NCBI RefSeq assembly: GCF_030019085.1
Contig: NZ_JASEFJ010000019.1
Location: 1 to 32,564, forward strand
Source of the DNA: Methanoculleus sp.
GTDB taxonomy: Archaea > Halobacteriota > Methanomicrobia > Methanomicrobiales > Methanoculleaceae
Length of the DNA stretch: 32,564 nt
Direction: 5' to 3'
Shown piece by piece: positions 8,178-16,135 of the stretch; within the stretch, counting starts at the first letter, position 1; every line of letters starts with the position of its first letter. A program made the translations under genes and the position numbers. The notes under the pieces were generated by a model. That model saw nothing but the letters and a program-made list of their open reading frames with translations. It ran no database searches and had not been told where the DNA came from.

Positions 8178-8555
8178 TCATCTTCTATCGAGACTCGGGG
8201 GGGGAACACCGTTCTCCACGCCGCCGGGCATTCCGCCATCTGCCACCCCATGAACCGCGAGAAGCGCCTCTTCGGAGACGTTGAGCTCTGCTGCCGCATC
8301 AGCGAAGGAGTTCCGTCCCTGACCGGGTTCGCCGAGCGCCGTCCTGAGTCCCTCTTCTGTGACCCCGAGCGTGGCCGCAGCCGACGCGAAGTCCATCTGC
8401 GGTCGTTCACCCTGTTCCGGGGCAGTTCCGTTCACCTGCGGTGTTGCCATGTCTTCCTGCGACTGGCCTGCAGCCTGCGATTCTTCGCTCGTGCCGGTGC
8501 ACCCGCATGCAGCTGCAAGAGCGACGAGCATAGCGACTGCACATGTACCGATCAA
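8178..8555 (-). CDS. small lipoprotein-like secreted protein with paired helical repeats
   Basis: The product (125 aa from a TTG at 8555) begins with a hydrophobic signal (AVAMLVALAAACGC, lipobox-like, then CTGTSEES), followed by a Ser/Gln-rich linker and two similar units, FASAAATLGVTEEGLRTALG and FADAAAELNVSEEALLAVHG, near residues 56-102. The true start is doubtful. A strong GGAGGT (8581-8586) precedes ATGATG at 8571/8568, but that frame is out of phase. Removing one base from the A5 run (complement of 8559-8563) would join it and give MMTKQLIGT before the signal. Either the gene is frameshifted, the base is an error, or translation uses the poorly placed TTG. It is last in the COG1361-ABC operon, 72 nt after the permease. 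Function is unknown. Confidence 0.6.
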   Translation of the reverse strand: MIGTCAVAMLVALAAACGCTGTSEESQAAGQSQEDMATPQVNGTAPEQGERPQMDFASAAATLGVTEEGLRTALGEPGQGRNSFADAAAELNVSEEALLAVHGVADGGMPGGVENGVPPPSLDRR

Positions 8556-8643
8556 TTGTTTTTGTCATCATATTTCTTCTACCTCCAGACCTGCATTCTA
8601 CGACCCTGCTTCTGGCGAAGGTGGTTTTTCTTCTATCTACACA

Positions 8644-9858
8644 TTATTCAGCCCGCAATGCCTCGATCGGGTCGAGTTTTGATGCCTGCCATGCGGGGTA
8701 GGCCCCTGTGATCAGACAGATCCCGGCGCCTATGGCCATCGCCATAGGGACGTAGATGAGGCTATCCATCGCGAAGAAGTAATCGGCGGTGCCGACCATC
8801 CCGAAGACGACGACATAGCCGATGGCAAGGCTTGCAATTGAACCGATGACCGCGCCGACAATACCCAGGATCCCGGCCTCGTAGACGAACATCCGCAGGA
8901 CCTCGCCCCGCTGGGTTCCAATCGCCCTCAGGATACCGATCTCACGCACCCGTTCATTCACCGACATCATCATGACGTTGAAGATCGAGACCGCTGCCAC
9001 AAGGAGTGAGATCCCCGCGATCGCCATCACGAACGTTGTCATCGTGGAGAGTGTCGATGTAATGCTCTCCATCATACGGCTGCTGTCCTGGACGGTGACC
9101 GTATCCTCCTTGCGGTTGAGTTCGTCTTCGATCGCGGTCTTGACAGCATCAACGTTGTTGATATCATCAACCACTATGTTGACCTGGTCATACTCACCCT
9201 CCCCCCCGTAGATCCCGGTGAAGAGTTTCTCCGACCCGATAATGGCCATATCCGTGGAGAGATCCATCGACATCCCCCGCTCTTCCAGGATGCCGACAAC
9301 CCGGACGGTCGTGGTTGCCCCCTCATCAGGGTCGCCTATCTTAATCTTGCTCCCTACCTTGAGGTCAAGCCGCTCGGCAAGCGTCGGCCCCACGACCACC
9401 GAGGACGTGCTCTTTGGATACTCCCCCGTCTCGACAATCAGGATCTCACGGATGATATCCGGGTCGAGCCCGTAGATGGTTGCCCGTCCGGTCTCCGACC
9501 CCACCTCGATCTGATCTGATTCTGACATCAGGGTGTAGGCGGTCCCGTACTTCGCGACTATGCGCTCGATATCACGGAACTCGTCCTCGGTTATCACGTC
9601 CTCATCGTCCTGATCTCCCCCGCCGCCAGGCCCTCCTCCCATCATACCGCCACCACCACGGTAGGGGGTGACGGTGAGTTTGTTTGCCATATCGGAGAGT
9701 TCTTCAGTGACCGAGAGCGTCATGTTCGTTCCCACCATCCCGATCGAGGCGATAGCAACGACACCGATGACGATGCCGAGAGCGGCAAGCACCGACCGCA
9801 TAAAGTGGAGCCGGACGTTCCTTGCTGCGAGTGTGAGGATGATGTCCTTTGTTATCAT
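8644..9858 (-). CDS. ABC transporter permease, MacB/FtsX type
   Basis: This 404-aa permease has the MacB architecture: one N-terminal transmembrane helix (about 20-45), a large extracytoplasmic domain (about 50-280), then three C-terminal helices forming the FtsX domain, with the conserved SVNERVREIGILRAIGTQRGEVLRMF loop (about 300-325) and a final ASKLDPIEALRAE motif. A Gly/Met-rich insert (about 67-80) sits early in the external domain. Such four-helix transporters are mechanotransmitters or exporters of lipoproteins, peptides or antibiotics rather than importers. The start ATG overlaps the ATPase stop by 4 nt (ATGA), so the two are translationally coupled and form one transporter. Confidence 0.9.
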   Translation of the reverse strand: MITKDIILTLAARNVRLHFMRSVLAALGIVIGVVAIASIGMVGTNMTLSVTEELSDMANKLTVTPYRGGGGMMGGGPGGGGDQDDEDVITEDEFRDIERIVAKYGTAYTLMSESDQIEVGSETGRATIYGLDPDIIREILIVETGEYPKSTSSVVVGPTLAERLDLKVGSKIKIGDPDEGATTTVRVVGILEERGMSMDLSTDMAIIGSEKLFTGIYGGEGEYDQVNIVVDDINNVDAVKTAIEDELNRKEDTVTVQDSSRMMESITSTLSTMTTFVMAIAGISLLVAAVSIFNVMMMSVNERVREIGILRAIGTQRGEVLRMFVYEAGILGIVGAVIGSIASLAIGYVVVFGMVGTADYFFAMDSLIYVPMAMAIGAGICLITGAYPAWQASKLDPIEALRAE

Positions 9859-10526
9859 ACGATCTTTCCGTCCCGTATCGTGATTATTCGGTCGGCGTAT
9901 GCGGCGGTCTCCGGGTTATGGGTCACCATCACGATCGTCCGGCCTCTCTGGTTGAGGTCTGAGAGGATCTCCATGATCTGGATACTCGTCTGCGAGTCCA
10001 GGTTCCCCGTAGGTTCGTCGCAGAGAAGGATCGCCGGGTCGTTGACGAGCGCCCGGGCGATCGCGACCCGCTGTTGTTGCCCACCGGAGAGTTCGCCCGG
10101 TTTATGCGCCGATAGCGCCTCATCGATCCCGACCCTGGAGAGGAGGTGCTGCACCCTCCCCGTATCGTCGGGTTTGCGGTTCTTCATGATGTAGGGGTAC
10201 TCGACGTTCTCGTAAGCGGAGAGAAGGGGGATGAGGTTGAACTTCTGGAAGATGTAGCCTATGGAGGTCAACCGGAGGTAGGTCAGGTCGTGGTCATTCA
10301 TCTCCCTGGTGTTCTTTCCAGCAAGGAAGAGGTCACCTGACGTCGGGCGGTCCAGACAGCCGATCTGGTTAAGAAGGGTTGACTTTCCGGACCCCGACGG
10401 CCCCATGATGGCGACGAACTCCCCCTCATCGATCCTGAGGTCCACCCCGTTTAGCGCCGTTACATCGCCCGAAGGGAGGTTGTAGACCTTTTTGACACCT
10501 TTCAGTTCGATAACCGGACCACTCAT
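9855..10526 (-). CDS. ABC transporter ATP-binding protein, MacB/LolD type
   Basis: This 223-aa ATPase is complete: Walker A GPSGSGKST (residues 42-50), Q-loop in GYIFQKFNLIP, signature LSGGQQQRVAIARAL, Walker B ILLCDEPTGNLD, and the H-loop histidine in VMVTHNPE. The pattern with LNQIGCLDRPTSG and EPTGNLDS places it with LolD/MacB-type ATPases that pair with FtsX-like permeases. It powers the permease encoded directly downstream, with which it overlaps by 4 nt. It starts at an ATG 15 nt after the COG1361 gene's stop. Confidence 0.92.
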   Translation of the reverse strand: MSGPVIELKGVKKVYNLPSGDVTALNGVDLRIDEGEFVAIMGPSGSGKSTLLNQIGCLDRPTSGDLFLAGKNTREMNDHDLTYLRLTSIGYIFQKFNLIPLLSAYENVEYPYIMKNRKPDDTGRVQHLLSRVGIDEALSAHKPGELSGGQQQRVAIARALVNDPAILLCDEPTGNLDSQTSIQIMEILSDLNQRGRTIVMVTHNPETAAYADRIITIRDGKIV

Positions 10527-10541
10527 GCTTTTACCCCGGGA

Positions 10542-11777
10542 TCACCTGCGGAACCGGGCACGGATCTTGCCGACGTATCCCTTCCGCCACACCACGATAC
10601 CGGCCGCGATCACAACGACCACGAGCACGATCTCAGTGACCGGCATCTTTTCAAATCCACTGCCAAACGACCCGGTCATGCCCATACCCCCTCTACCGGG
10701 GGCGCCGCTCATGCCACCAGGGTTCTCGCTACCCGTGCCAGACTGCAGCGTCAGCCCTGAACTCGAGAGGGAGACGGTCACGGTTGTGCTGTAGGTCTTG
10801 CCATCCTCATCCCTGTACTGGACGAAGAGCGGGATGGAGGATGTGCCCTGCGGCACGGTGCACGTCACCTCAAAACTCGAGAAGTCATCGGGCTCAAGTC
10901 CACCGACAACGTAGACCGGGTAGGGGTCGGTCGCGGTCGCCGGATCATCGACGGTGACCTTGACGGCATAGGCGTCTTTGAGCCCGGCGTTGGTCACGTC
11001 TCCGGTCAGGGTGATGGTGCTGCCGCTCTGCGTAATCTCGATGTTGTTGACCACCATGTCCGGTTCAACCACACGGTCACCGATCTCTATGGGTATGGTC
11101 AGGGTGGTGTGGTGCTCGTTGATCCCGTTCCGGTAGGAGAGGTCGAAGGTGAGTTCGGTCGACTGTGACGCCACGACACTGAACGTGGCGGTCTTCTCTT
11201 CATCCGGTGCAAGAGCCCCCAGGAAGACGGCCGTCTCGGTTGTCCTGACGCCTTCCCCGGACGGGGTTATGGTAACACCGCTCACGCTGGTCCCGCGGGG
11301 GTTCCCGACCGAGAGGACGATGGTGTCCTCACTGTTTGCGGGGAATGTCTCCGGAGCGTCGATCACGTTGACCTGGATCGCGGTGCTCTCAATCGTCACC
11401 GGAATGGAGTAGCGGACGCTCCCGCCGTCCCGGAGGTCAAGGTAGAAGAGCGGATAGTAGATCCCGTCCTCAGTATCCGCCCGCACGGTAAACGTAAACG
11501 AGATGGTATTCCCGGGCCCAAGGGTGCCCACTGAGTCGTATGTCCTGTCGTTTACAACGACAACTCCCCTTGAGTAGAGCTCCGCCCTGCTGATGGCGAC
11601 ACCACTATCCCCGGTGTTCTGTATCTCGACCGTCACCGTCCCCGTATCCCCGCGCATGAGGGTCCCGGGGTCAAGTGCGACACTGGTGACTGCGATCTGT
11701 TCCGCTGATGAGGTCTCGGCCGCTGCAACACCCACGAGCAGTGAGAGGAGGAGCAGGATGCAGAGATTGCGCTTCAT
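10542..11777 (-). CDS. COG1361-type secreted, membrane-anchored beta-sandwich protein
   Basis: This 411-aa protein has an N-terminal signal peptide (KRNLCILLLLSLLVGVAAAE), then three tandem Ig-like/CARDB-type beta domains (about 25-125, 130-230, 240-345) with the recurring VTVEIQNTGDSG and VTNAGLKDAYAVKVTV motifs. A Gly/Met/Ser-rich spacer (about 350-380) is followed by a C-terminal transmembrane helix and a basic cytoplasmic tail. It should be exposed outside the cell and tethered. COG1361 genes next to MacB-like transporters are common in methanogens; a role as extracellular partner of the transporter is inferred from that linkage. It is first in the operon. A leader of about 110 nt follows the 23-bp motif at 11910-11932. 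Confidence 0.8.
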   Translation of the reverse strand: MKRNLCILLLLSLLVGVAAAETSSAEQIAVTSVALDPGTLMRGDTGTVTVEIQNTGDSGVAISRAELYSRGVVVVNDRTYDSVGTLGPGNTISFTFTVRADTEDGIYYPLFYLDLRDGGSVRYSIPVTIESTAIQVNVIDAPETFPANSEDTIVLSVGNPRGTSVSGVTITPSGEGVRTTETAVFLGALAPDEEKTATFSVVASQSTELTFDLSYRNGINEHHTTLTIPIEIGDRVVEPDMVVNNIEITQSGSTITLTGDVTNAGLKDAYAVKVTVDDPATATDPYPVYVVGGLEPDDFSSFEVTCTVPQGTSSIPLFVQYRDEDGKTYSTTVTVSLSSSGLTLQSGTGSENPGGMSGAPGRGGMGMTGSFGSGFEKMPVTEIVLVVVVIAAGIVVWRKGYVGKIRARFRR

Positions 11778-11909
11778 CGATCCTGCCCCGGTATCATTCT
11801 GGCTGTAGTCATGGTTCTTTCACTCGCCAAGAGTTTCTTTGCGTAAGTCGCCGCCCTTTCACCCTGATACAGGGGTAGGGGGCGACCCTGTTTTTGTTAA
11901 GAGCATTTA

Positions 11910-11932
11910 ACATATTGTTATATATGTTTTAC
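11910..11932 (-). promoter_or_regulatory. 23-bp operator-like motif, copy A (upstream of COG1361-ABC operon)
   Basis: On the plus strand this reads ACATATTGTTAT, seven variable bases, then TTAC; copies B (12562-12584) and C (13389-13411) share the layout with identical spacing. The left part contains the inverted repeat AACATAT (11909-11915)/ATATGTT (11922-11928). Read on the minus strand it includes ATATATAAC, a plausible TATA box for the COG1361-ABC operon, so a bound regulator would block the promoter. Nearby are a further inverted repeat (GTTAA/TTAAC, 11896-11911) and the palindrome TAACGTTA (11939-11946). Confidence 0.55.
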
Positions 11933-11947
11933 TAATAGTAACGTTAT

Positions 11948-12200
11948 CCTGGGTTGTGGGTTTGTTAACAGCGTGCCAGGAATCCAGGGCACAGAGAAAA
12001 CAGGTGCTTCAATCGGGATCCATATCCCGGGCGCACGGAGCGTCCCGCGCGGGTTCGCCAGGGGGTCTTACTCGCATAACGCCCCGAAAGGACGGAGGAG
12101 GTGGGTTGGAGGGCGGGCAGCAGGTTTGCAAGTCTGCCCATGGTGGTATAGCATGACAGGTCCCTTTACTCCACAGGGATGTTGGTCCTGCTGCCGCCCG
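11948..12200. other. GC-rich structured intergenic region (possible non-coding RNA)
   Basis: There is no convincing protein gene between 11778 and 12695. This part holds several good hairpins: GTGCC (11973-11977)/GGCAC (11988-11992); CGGGAT (12014-12019)/ATCCCG (12024-12029) with loop CCAT; and a long helix GGGC-(bulged G)-GGCAGCAGG (12111-12124) with CCTGCTGCC-GCCC (12187-12199). The last encloses TCCCT (12161-12165)/AGGGA (12175-12179). It is bounded by motif copies A and B, both AT-rich and promoter-like. Transcription and its direction are unknown. From 12200 to 12560 I see nothing recognisable. Confidence 0.35.
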
Positions 12201-12561
12201 ACAGGAATCCTCGTCGTTGCCATCGGAGAGCGGTGACGGGAATCTTGTGTGCTGCCGATTTTCTGCCGGTATTTTGATGTGGTGGTTGCCGCCGGCCAGC
12301 GTTTCAGCACACTCTTCTCCGGGAAGACCTCATTCTGCTTTTTTATCGTCCCGGAGATGGTTGCGGCGGAAATTACGTATCGCCGTATTCCGTGTGAACC
12401 GCATCATCAGTCTGTCGTTGTCGTCGCCGGTCTTCACGGGAGGGTGCTATGCTACCCCCGGTCGGATCCGGTCTCTTCCTGGTCGTCCACCTCCTTTCCG
12501 GTTGGGCGGGGGGCCAGGTGCCCATACCTGTGGTCTCACCCCGCCACGTATAGTATATTGT

Positions 12562-12584
12562 ACATTTTGTTATTAAAATGTTAC
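12562..12584 (-). promoter_or_regulatory. 23-bp operator-like motif, copy B
   Basis: ACATTTTGTTAT, seven bases, TTAC on the plus strand; 15 consecutive bases are identical to copy C. It includes a perfect inverted repeat ACATTTT (12562-12568)/AAAATGT (12575-12581), so a dimeric DNA-binding protein is the natural reader. It is not placed before any recognised gene: on the minus strand it faces the empty, hairpin-rich region, and it lies about 110 nt beyond the stop of the XRE regulator gene. Confidence 0.5.
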
Positions 12585-12648
12585 TGCTCTCTCCAGGTCT
12601 GAGCCCCCTAAAAACAGGATGACTCCCCTTTCCTCACCGGGAATCTGG

Positions 12649-12664
12649 ACCCCTTAACAGGGGT
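12649..12664 (-). terminator. short hairpin after the XRE regulator gene
   Basis: ACCCCT (12649-12654) / AGGGGT (12659-12664) form a perfect 6-bp stem with a TAAC loop, about 30 nt beyond the stop of the regulator gene. No T-run follows on the minus strand, so termination is only possible, not shown. Confidence 0.35.
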
Positions 12665-12695
12665 TTCTACGCTTAATTGCGCCTTTTTTGCCGGG

Positions 12696-12905
12696 TCAGA
12701 GATCTTCTGTCGGTTCGTCGTAGAGGAAGACTTCCTCGATCGATGCCCCGAAGTATCGCGCGATCTTAAAGGCCAGTTCGAGGGAAGGGTCGTACTTCCC
12801 CTTCTCGATGGCGAGGATGGTCTGTCGGGTGACACCAACCGCATTTGCGAGCGCTTCCTGGGTCAGGTCATGCATCGCCCGGTAGACCTTAATCCTGTTC
12901 TTCAT
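12696..12905 (-). CDS. XRE/Cro-CI family helix-turn-helix regulator
   Basis: This 69-aa protein is essentially one HTH_3 DNA-binding domain: [29 protein letters not shown] followed by [30 protein letters not shown]. It belongs to the small YozG-like regulators found across archaea and bacteria beside DUF2178-type membrane proteins. I start it at the ATG at 12905; an ATG at 12923 lies further inside the upstream gene and the family begins at MKN. It overlaps the upstream gene by 17 nt and is thus coupled to it. By location it is the best candidate to bind the 23-bp motif in its own operon's promoter; that is inference. Confidence 0.9.
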   Translation of the reverse strand: MKNRIKVYRAMHDLTQEALANAVGVTRQTILAIEKGKYDPSLELAFKIARYFGASIEEVFLYDEPTEDL

Positions 12906-13362
12906 CGGTATCCCATTCTCCATACTTGCGGGCGTAGTAGACCCGGAACCCGACGTATAAAAAGATCATCAGACAGAGCAAAGTCATCTGAATGATGGCA
13001 AAACCGCCGAAAACAGGGAGTTCAAGCGCTTCAGTTGGAAACATCTCCTGGGGCCCCGGGCGCGGGGGTCGCAGTCCCAGCGGCCTTGAGAACGCGATGA
13101 CCGCGCTTCCCAGGCTGAGGACAAAAAAGATCACCCACGAGACCTCCAGCGTCCGTAGCGCTGCCTTCTGAGTGATCATTACCGTCCGTTCGTCCTCAAT
13201 CGTCTCCTCAACCCCCCGCCGTGCCAGATAAAGCAGGATAACGCCAAGGATGAAGGCAATCTGGATCAGTAGAGGGGCCTCAAGCCTCACCGAGAGCCAG
13301 AATATGCCGACCTCAACGAGCGCAACGATACCGATCAATAGGTAGAACGTGTTTCGTTTCAT
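12889..13362 (-). CDS. four-helix membrane protein (DUF2178-like) paired with XRE regulator
   Basis: This 157-aa protein has four predicted membrane helices (about 5-24, 32-48, 70-92, 120-142) and a charged segment [17 protein letters not shown] between helices 2 and 3 that resembles the DERxxxIxxKAA signature of DUF2178-type proteins. It probably senses a membrane or extracellular signal and antagonises the coupled HTH protein, as proposed for such pairs; there is no direct evidence here. I chose the ATG at 13362 (MKRNTF); an in-frame ATG at 13392 falls inside motif C and the promoter. With a TATA box in motif C the leader would be only about 10 nt. Confidence 0.7.
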   Translation of the reverse strand: MKRNTFYLLIGIVALVEVGIFWLSVRLEAPLLIQIAFILGVILLYLARRGVEETIEDERTVMITQKAALRTLEVSWVIFFVLSLGSAVIAFSRPLGLRPPRPGPQEMFPTEALELPVFGGFAIIQMTLLCLMIFLYVGFRVYYARKYGEWDTDEEQD

Positions 13363-13388
13363 GGTGCAGCCGCTGTATGTGATCTTCA

Positions 13389-13411
13389 ACATTTTGTTAT
13401 TAATGAGTTAC
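13389..13411 (-). promoter_or_regulatory. 23-bp operator-like motif, copy C (promoter of DUF2178-XRE pair)
   Basis: ACATTTTGTTAT, seven bases, TTAC on the plus strand, 27-49 nt before the ATG of the membrane protein gene. Read on the minus strand it contains CATTAATAAC, the natural TATA box, so operator and promoter coincide and occupancy should repress. The right half of the inverted repeat is less perfect than in copy B. Confidence 0.55.
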
Positions 13412-13427
13412 GCCGGCCGGTCTTCTC

Positions 13428-13433
13428 AAAAAA
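13428..13433 (-). terminator. oligo-T tract after gltX
   Basis: Six consecutive T on the minus strand, about 35 nt beyond the gltX stop and just before the DUF2178-XRE promoter. This is the likely end of the long housekeeping transcript. It rests on the rule that archaeal polymerase stops at T tracts. Confidence 0.5.
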
Positions 13434-13466
13434 GGTTCTTTGTGTGGGGGTTTAGTGATCTTCGCC

Positions 13467-15155
13467 TCACCGGTGCGCGAAGTAGGCGTTCACCCTGCCG
13501 GCCTTAACCGAGTCGATCCGGGCAAACCCGACCCTCTCGAACTGGACGACTCTCCCCACCTCGTTGGCGACAGAAGGCTCGCAGAACCCTTCCAGGTCCC
13601 CCTCCTGCCGCAGGAGGGTGCAGGGCAGGTTTGCGTCAACCGGGACCCACTGGATGATCGGCGCTTTTGCCTTCCGGGCCTCATCGAGCGAGTCACCGGC
13701 GTAGGATACCCTCAGTTTCTCCCCTTCCCGCTCGATCCTGACGTTATAGAGGTCTTTTAGTCTGACCATGCATTGCCCCTCGAGATCCCTCCGCGGCAGG
13801 AACACCCTGCCATCGGAGATAAGGGTGCGCACGCCCCTTCCAGGGTCGCCCGGGTGCAGGAGCGCGTGCGCCTCTCGGCGTGGCGCACCCTCGATGCTGA
13901 CCTCAACAGGATCGGGCACAAAGAAGTAGCGGTTCGCCTTCGGATCGACGATCTCCCTGTTCCGGGCATACAGGTTCTCCCAGGAGAACGATATATCGGT
14001 CTCCCCCATCCCGATATCGATCATGGCGTTCCTGACGGCTTCAGACTCGATCCCCCGGCGCGCGATCGCCCGCAGTGTCCCGAGATGTATATCGTCCCAG
14101 CCGGTGTATGTCCCGTTCCGGATCCCCTCGCGCATTGCGGATGTCGAGAGTACGACACCCGAGATACTCATCCGGCCATAGTGGTAGTACATCGGCGGTC
14201 TCCACCCGAAGTAACCGAAGATGTAGTGCTGTCGCTGGGTGTTTGCTATATGGTCTTTCCCGCGGATCACGTGGGTTATCCCGAGGAGGTGGTCATCCAC
14301 CGCGACAGAGAAGTTCATCAGCGGAAATACCGTTGCTTCCACTCTCGGGTGGATGGGAGAGTTCACAATCCGCATCGCTGAGTAGTCCCGCATCGCCGGG
14401 TCAGGGTGGCTGAGATCGGTCTTCACCCGGACGGTTGCACCACCCTCGTAGAACTCTCCATCAAGCATCTTCTGCCAGAGCTCCAGGTTCTCCTCAATCC
14501 CCCGGTCACGGCAGGGACATTCCCTCTCCTGGAGTTTGAGTTCGCGGAAACGTTCGGGCTCGCAGGTGCAGACATAGGCGCCACCGATCTCGATAAGTTT
14601 CCTGCACCAATCGTAGTATATATCGAGCCGATCGCTCTGGTAGACGATATCGGTGATCCCGAGCCCCAGCCACTCAACGTCCTCAAGCACCATCTCGTAT
14701 GCCGCGGGATCGACCCTCCTCGGGTCTGTATCCTCGACACGCAGGATGTATCGTCCCCCATACCGCCTGAGGTAGTAGTCGTTTAAGATGGATGCGCGGG
14801 CATGTCCAAGGTGCAGCGGCCCGCTCGGGTTCGGCGCAAACCGCATCACCACCCCGTTCTCCGCAGCCTCGAGCGGCTGGAGTTCGTGGGTGTGTTCATG
14901 CTCCTCACCGAGTTCGGCCAGGAGTTCAGGCGCGAGTTCTTCAAGCCTCGTCCTGCGTTCCGATGCACTCATCCCTGTCACCTCTGCAACCACCTTTGAG
15001 GCGATCTGCCCTATATCCCGCGCATTGCCCCGGAACTCCGGGTGCCTCCCGAGCAACGCCCCGATCACCGTCCCTGTCTTTGGGGGGCTCTCGTGCTTCA
15101 CCGCGTTCTGCAGCGCGTAGAGAAAGAGCAGGTGCTCAATATCGGCCTCCGTCAT
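13467..15155 (-). CDS. gltX: glutamate--tRNA ligase (archaeal type)
   Basis: This 562-aa class I aminoacyl-tRNA synthetase charges tRNA-Glu, and in archaea also mischarges tRNA-Gln for GatDE amidation. The HIGH motif appears as FAPNPSGPLHLGHARASI near residue 115. The KMSKS counterpart is the variant VVLSTSAMREG. The C-terminal half carries the beta-barrel anticodon-binding domains typical of the archaeal/eukaryotic GlnRS-like GluRS rather than the bacterial helical type. A Cys-rich insert (CTCEPERFRELKLQERECPC) resembles a zinc site. I chose the ATG at 15155, 4 nt after the idsA stop; the in-frame TTG at 15179 lies within idsA. It ends the long operon. Confidence 0.95.
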   Translation of the reverse strand: MTEADIEHLLFLYALQNAVKHESPPKTGTVIGALLGRHPEFRGNARDIGQIASKVVAEVTGMSASERRTRLEELAPELLAELGEEHEHTHELQPLEAAENGVVMRFAPNPSGPLHLGHARASILNDYYLRRYGGRYILRVEDTDPRRVDPAAYEMVLEDVEWLGLGITDIVYQSDRLDIYYDWCRKLIEIGGAYVCTCEPERFRELKLQERECPCRDRGIEENLELWQKMLDGEFYEGGATVRVKTDLSHPDPAMRDYSAMRIVNSPIHPRVEATVFPLMNFSVAVDDHLLGITHVIRGKDHIANTQRQHYIFGYFGWRPPMYYHYGRMSISGVVLSTSAMREGIRNGTYTGWDDIHLGTLRAIARRGIESEAVRNAMIDIGMGETDISFSWENLYARNREIVDPKANRYFFVPDPVEVSIEGAPRREAHALLHPGDPGRGVRTLISDGRVFLPRRDLEGQCMVRLKDLYNVRIEREGEKLRVSYAGDSLDEARKAKAPIIQWVPVDANLPCTLLRQEGDLEGFCEPSVANEVGRVVQFERVGFARIDSVKAGRVNAYFAHR

Positions 15156-15159
15156 GGTA

Positions 15160-16125
15160 TCAGTTACCCCTGTTAACAAAGAAATCGGCGATTTCGCCGA
15201 GCAACCGTCTCTCTTCCGAGTCCGGGATGACCGAGAGCGCCTGTTTTGCGACCCCCGCCCGCTGCAGGGCTACCGCCCGGACCTCCTCGATGACACCTGC
15301 ATCCTGGAGGAGGGCGATCACGTCCTCAATCTCAGCGCTTGATAGCGGTCTCCGGTATGGGGCAAGGTCGATCCCCTTCTCGCGCGCCCGGATGGCGATC
15401 AGGGTCTGCTTTCCCTCCCTGATGTCCGATGCCCGGTCTTTTCCGCTCGTCTCCGTGTTTGCAAGGAGATCGATCAGGTCGTCCTGGATCTGGAATGCGA
15501 TACCGCTGTTTATACCGAATTGGTAGAGTGCATCGGTCTGAACCGGGGTTGCACCCGCAAGGAGCCCTCCGATTGCAGCGGCCGCTCCATAAAGGGCGCC
15601 GGTCTTCTTACTGACCATTTCCAGGTACTCGAGTTCAGAGACATCCTCCCGCCTCTCAAACTCCATATCCATGCTCTGCCCCTCGCAGATCTCAGCACAG
15701 GTCCTGGCAAGCATCTTCACCGCCCGGATCTTGGCGGCATCCGCACCCTCCGCAAGACAGATGAACTCGAAGGCCTTTGCGTAGAGCACATCCCCCGCAA
15801 GGATCGCCGTCGGTTCGTCCCAGAGGGTATGCACCGTCCGAACACCGCGGCGGGCGGTATCACCGTCCATGATGTCGTCATGGATGAGGGTGAAGTTGTG
15901 GGTCAGTTCGAGTGAGAGCGCCGCCAGGATCAGGTCATCCGACGACCCCCTCCTGATGGCGTCCGCAGCGAGCAGGGTGACCGCCGGACGAAGCCGTTTT
16001 CCGCCTGCGAGCAGCAGGTGGGCACTCGCCTGGAAGAGGTCGCCATGGACGTTCCCGAAGTAGCGGTGGAGCATCCGGTCGATCCGATCGGCGTTCATCT
16101 CCAGGTATTCTTCAAGTTTCATCAT
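15160..16125 (-). CDS. idsA: geranylgeranyl/farnesyl diphosphate synthase
   Basis: This trans-prenyltransferase condenses IPP with allylic diphosphates to give the C15-C20 chains of archaeal membrane lipids. The first Asp-rich motif is DDIMD, in IHDDIMDGDTARRG; the second is DDLID, in FQIQDDLIDLL. GGKRLRPA near residue 45 binds diphosphate. An aromatic Phe lies five residues before the first DD, so product length (FPP versus GGPP) cannot be settled by eye. Three ATGs cluster at the start; GGAG is only 1 nt from the first (16131) but 7 nt from the one at 16125, so I use the latter (16122 is also possible). It is flanked by RNase J and gltX with 10- and 4-nt gaps. Confidence 0.93.
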   Translation of the reverse strand: MMKLEEYLEMNADRIDRMLHRYFGNVHGDLFQASAHLLLAGGKRLRPAVTLLAADAIRRGSSDDLILAALSLELTHNFTLIHDDIMDGDTARRGVRTVHTLWDEPTAILAGDVLYAKAFEFICLAEGADAAKIRAVKMLARTCAEICEGQSMDMEFERREDVSELEYLEMVSKKTGALYGAAAAIGGLLAGATPVQTDALYQFGINSGIAFQIQDDLIDLLANTETSGKDRASDIREGKQTLIAIRAREKGIDLAPYRRPLSSAEIEDVIALLQDAGVIEEVRAVALQRAGVAKQALSVIPDSEERRLLGEIADFFVNRGN

Positions 16126-16135
16126 CTGCATTCTC

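Noticed and set aside
12217-12602. plus-strand open frames of 117-119 codons in the gap before the XRE gene
   Set aside because: Two overlapping frames with odd composition (Cys/Trp/Pro-rich), no ribosome binding site and no recognisable domain.
14792-15526. 244-codon plus-strand open frame
   Set aside because: It lies opposite gltX and idsA, both certain. The translation is Ser/Arg/Pro-rich, low-complexity shadow sequence.
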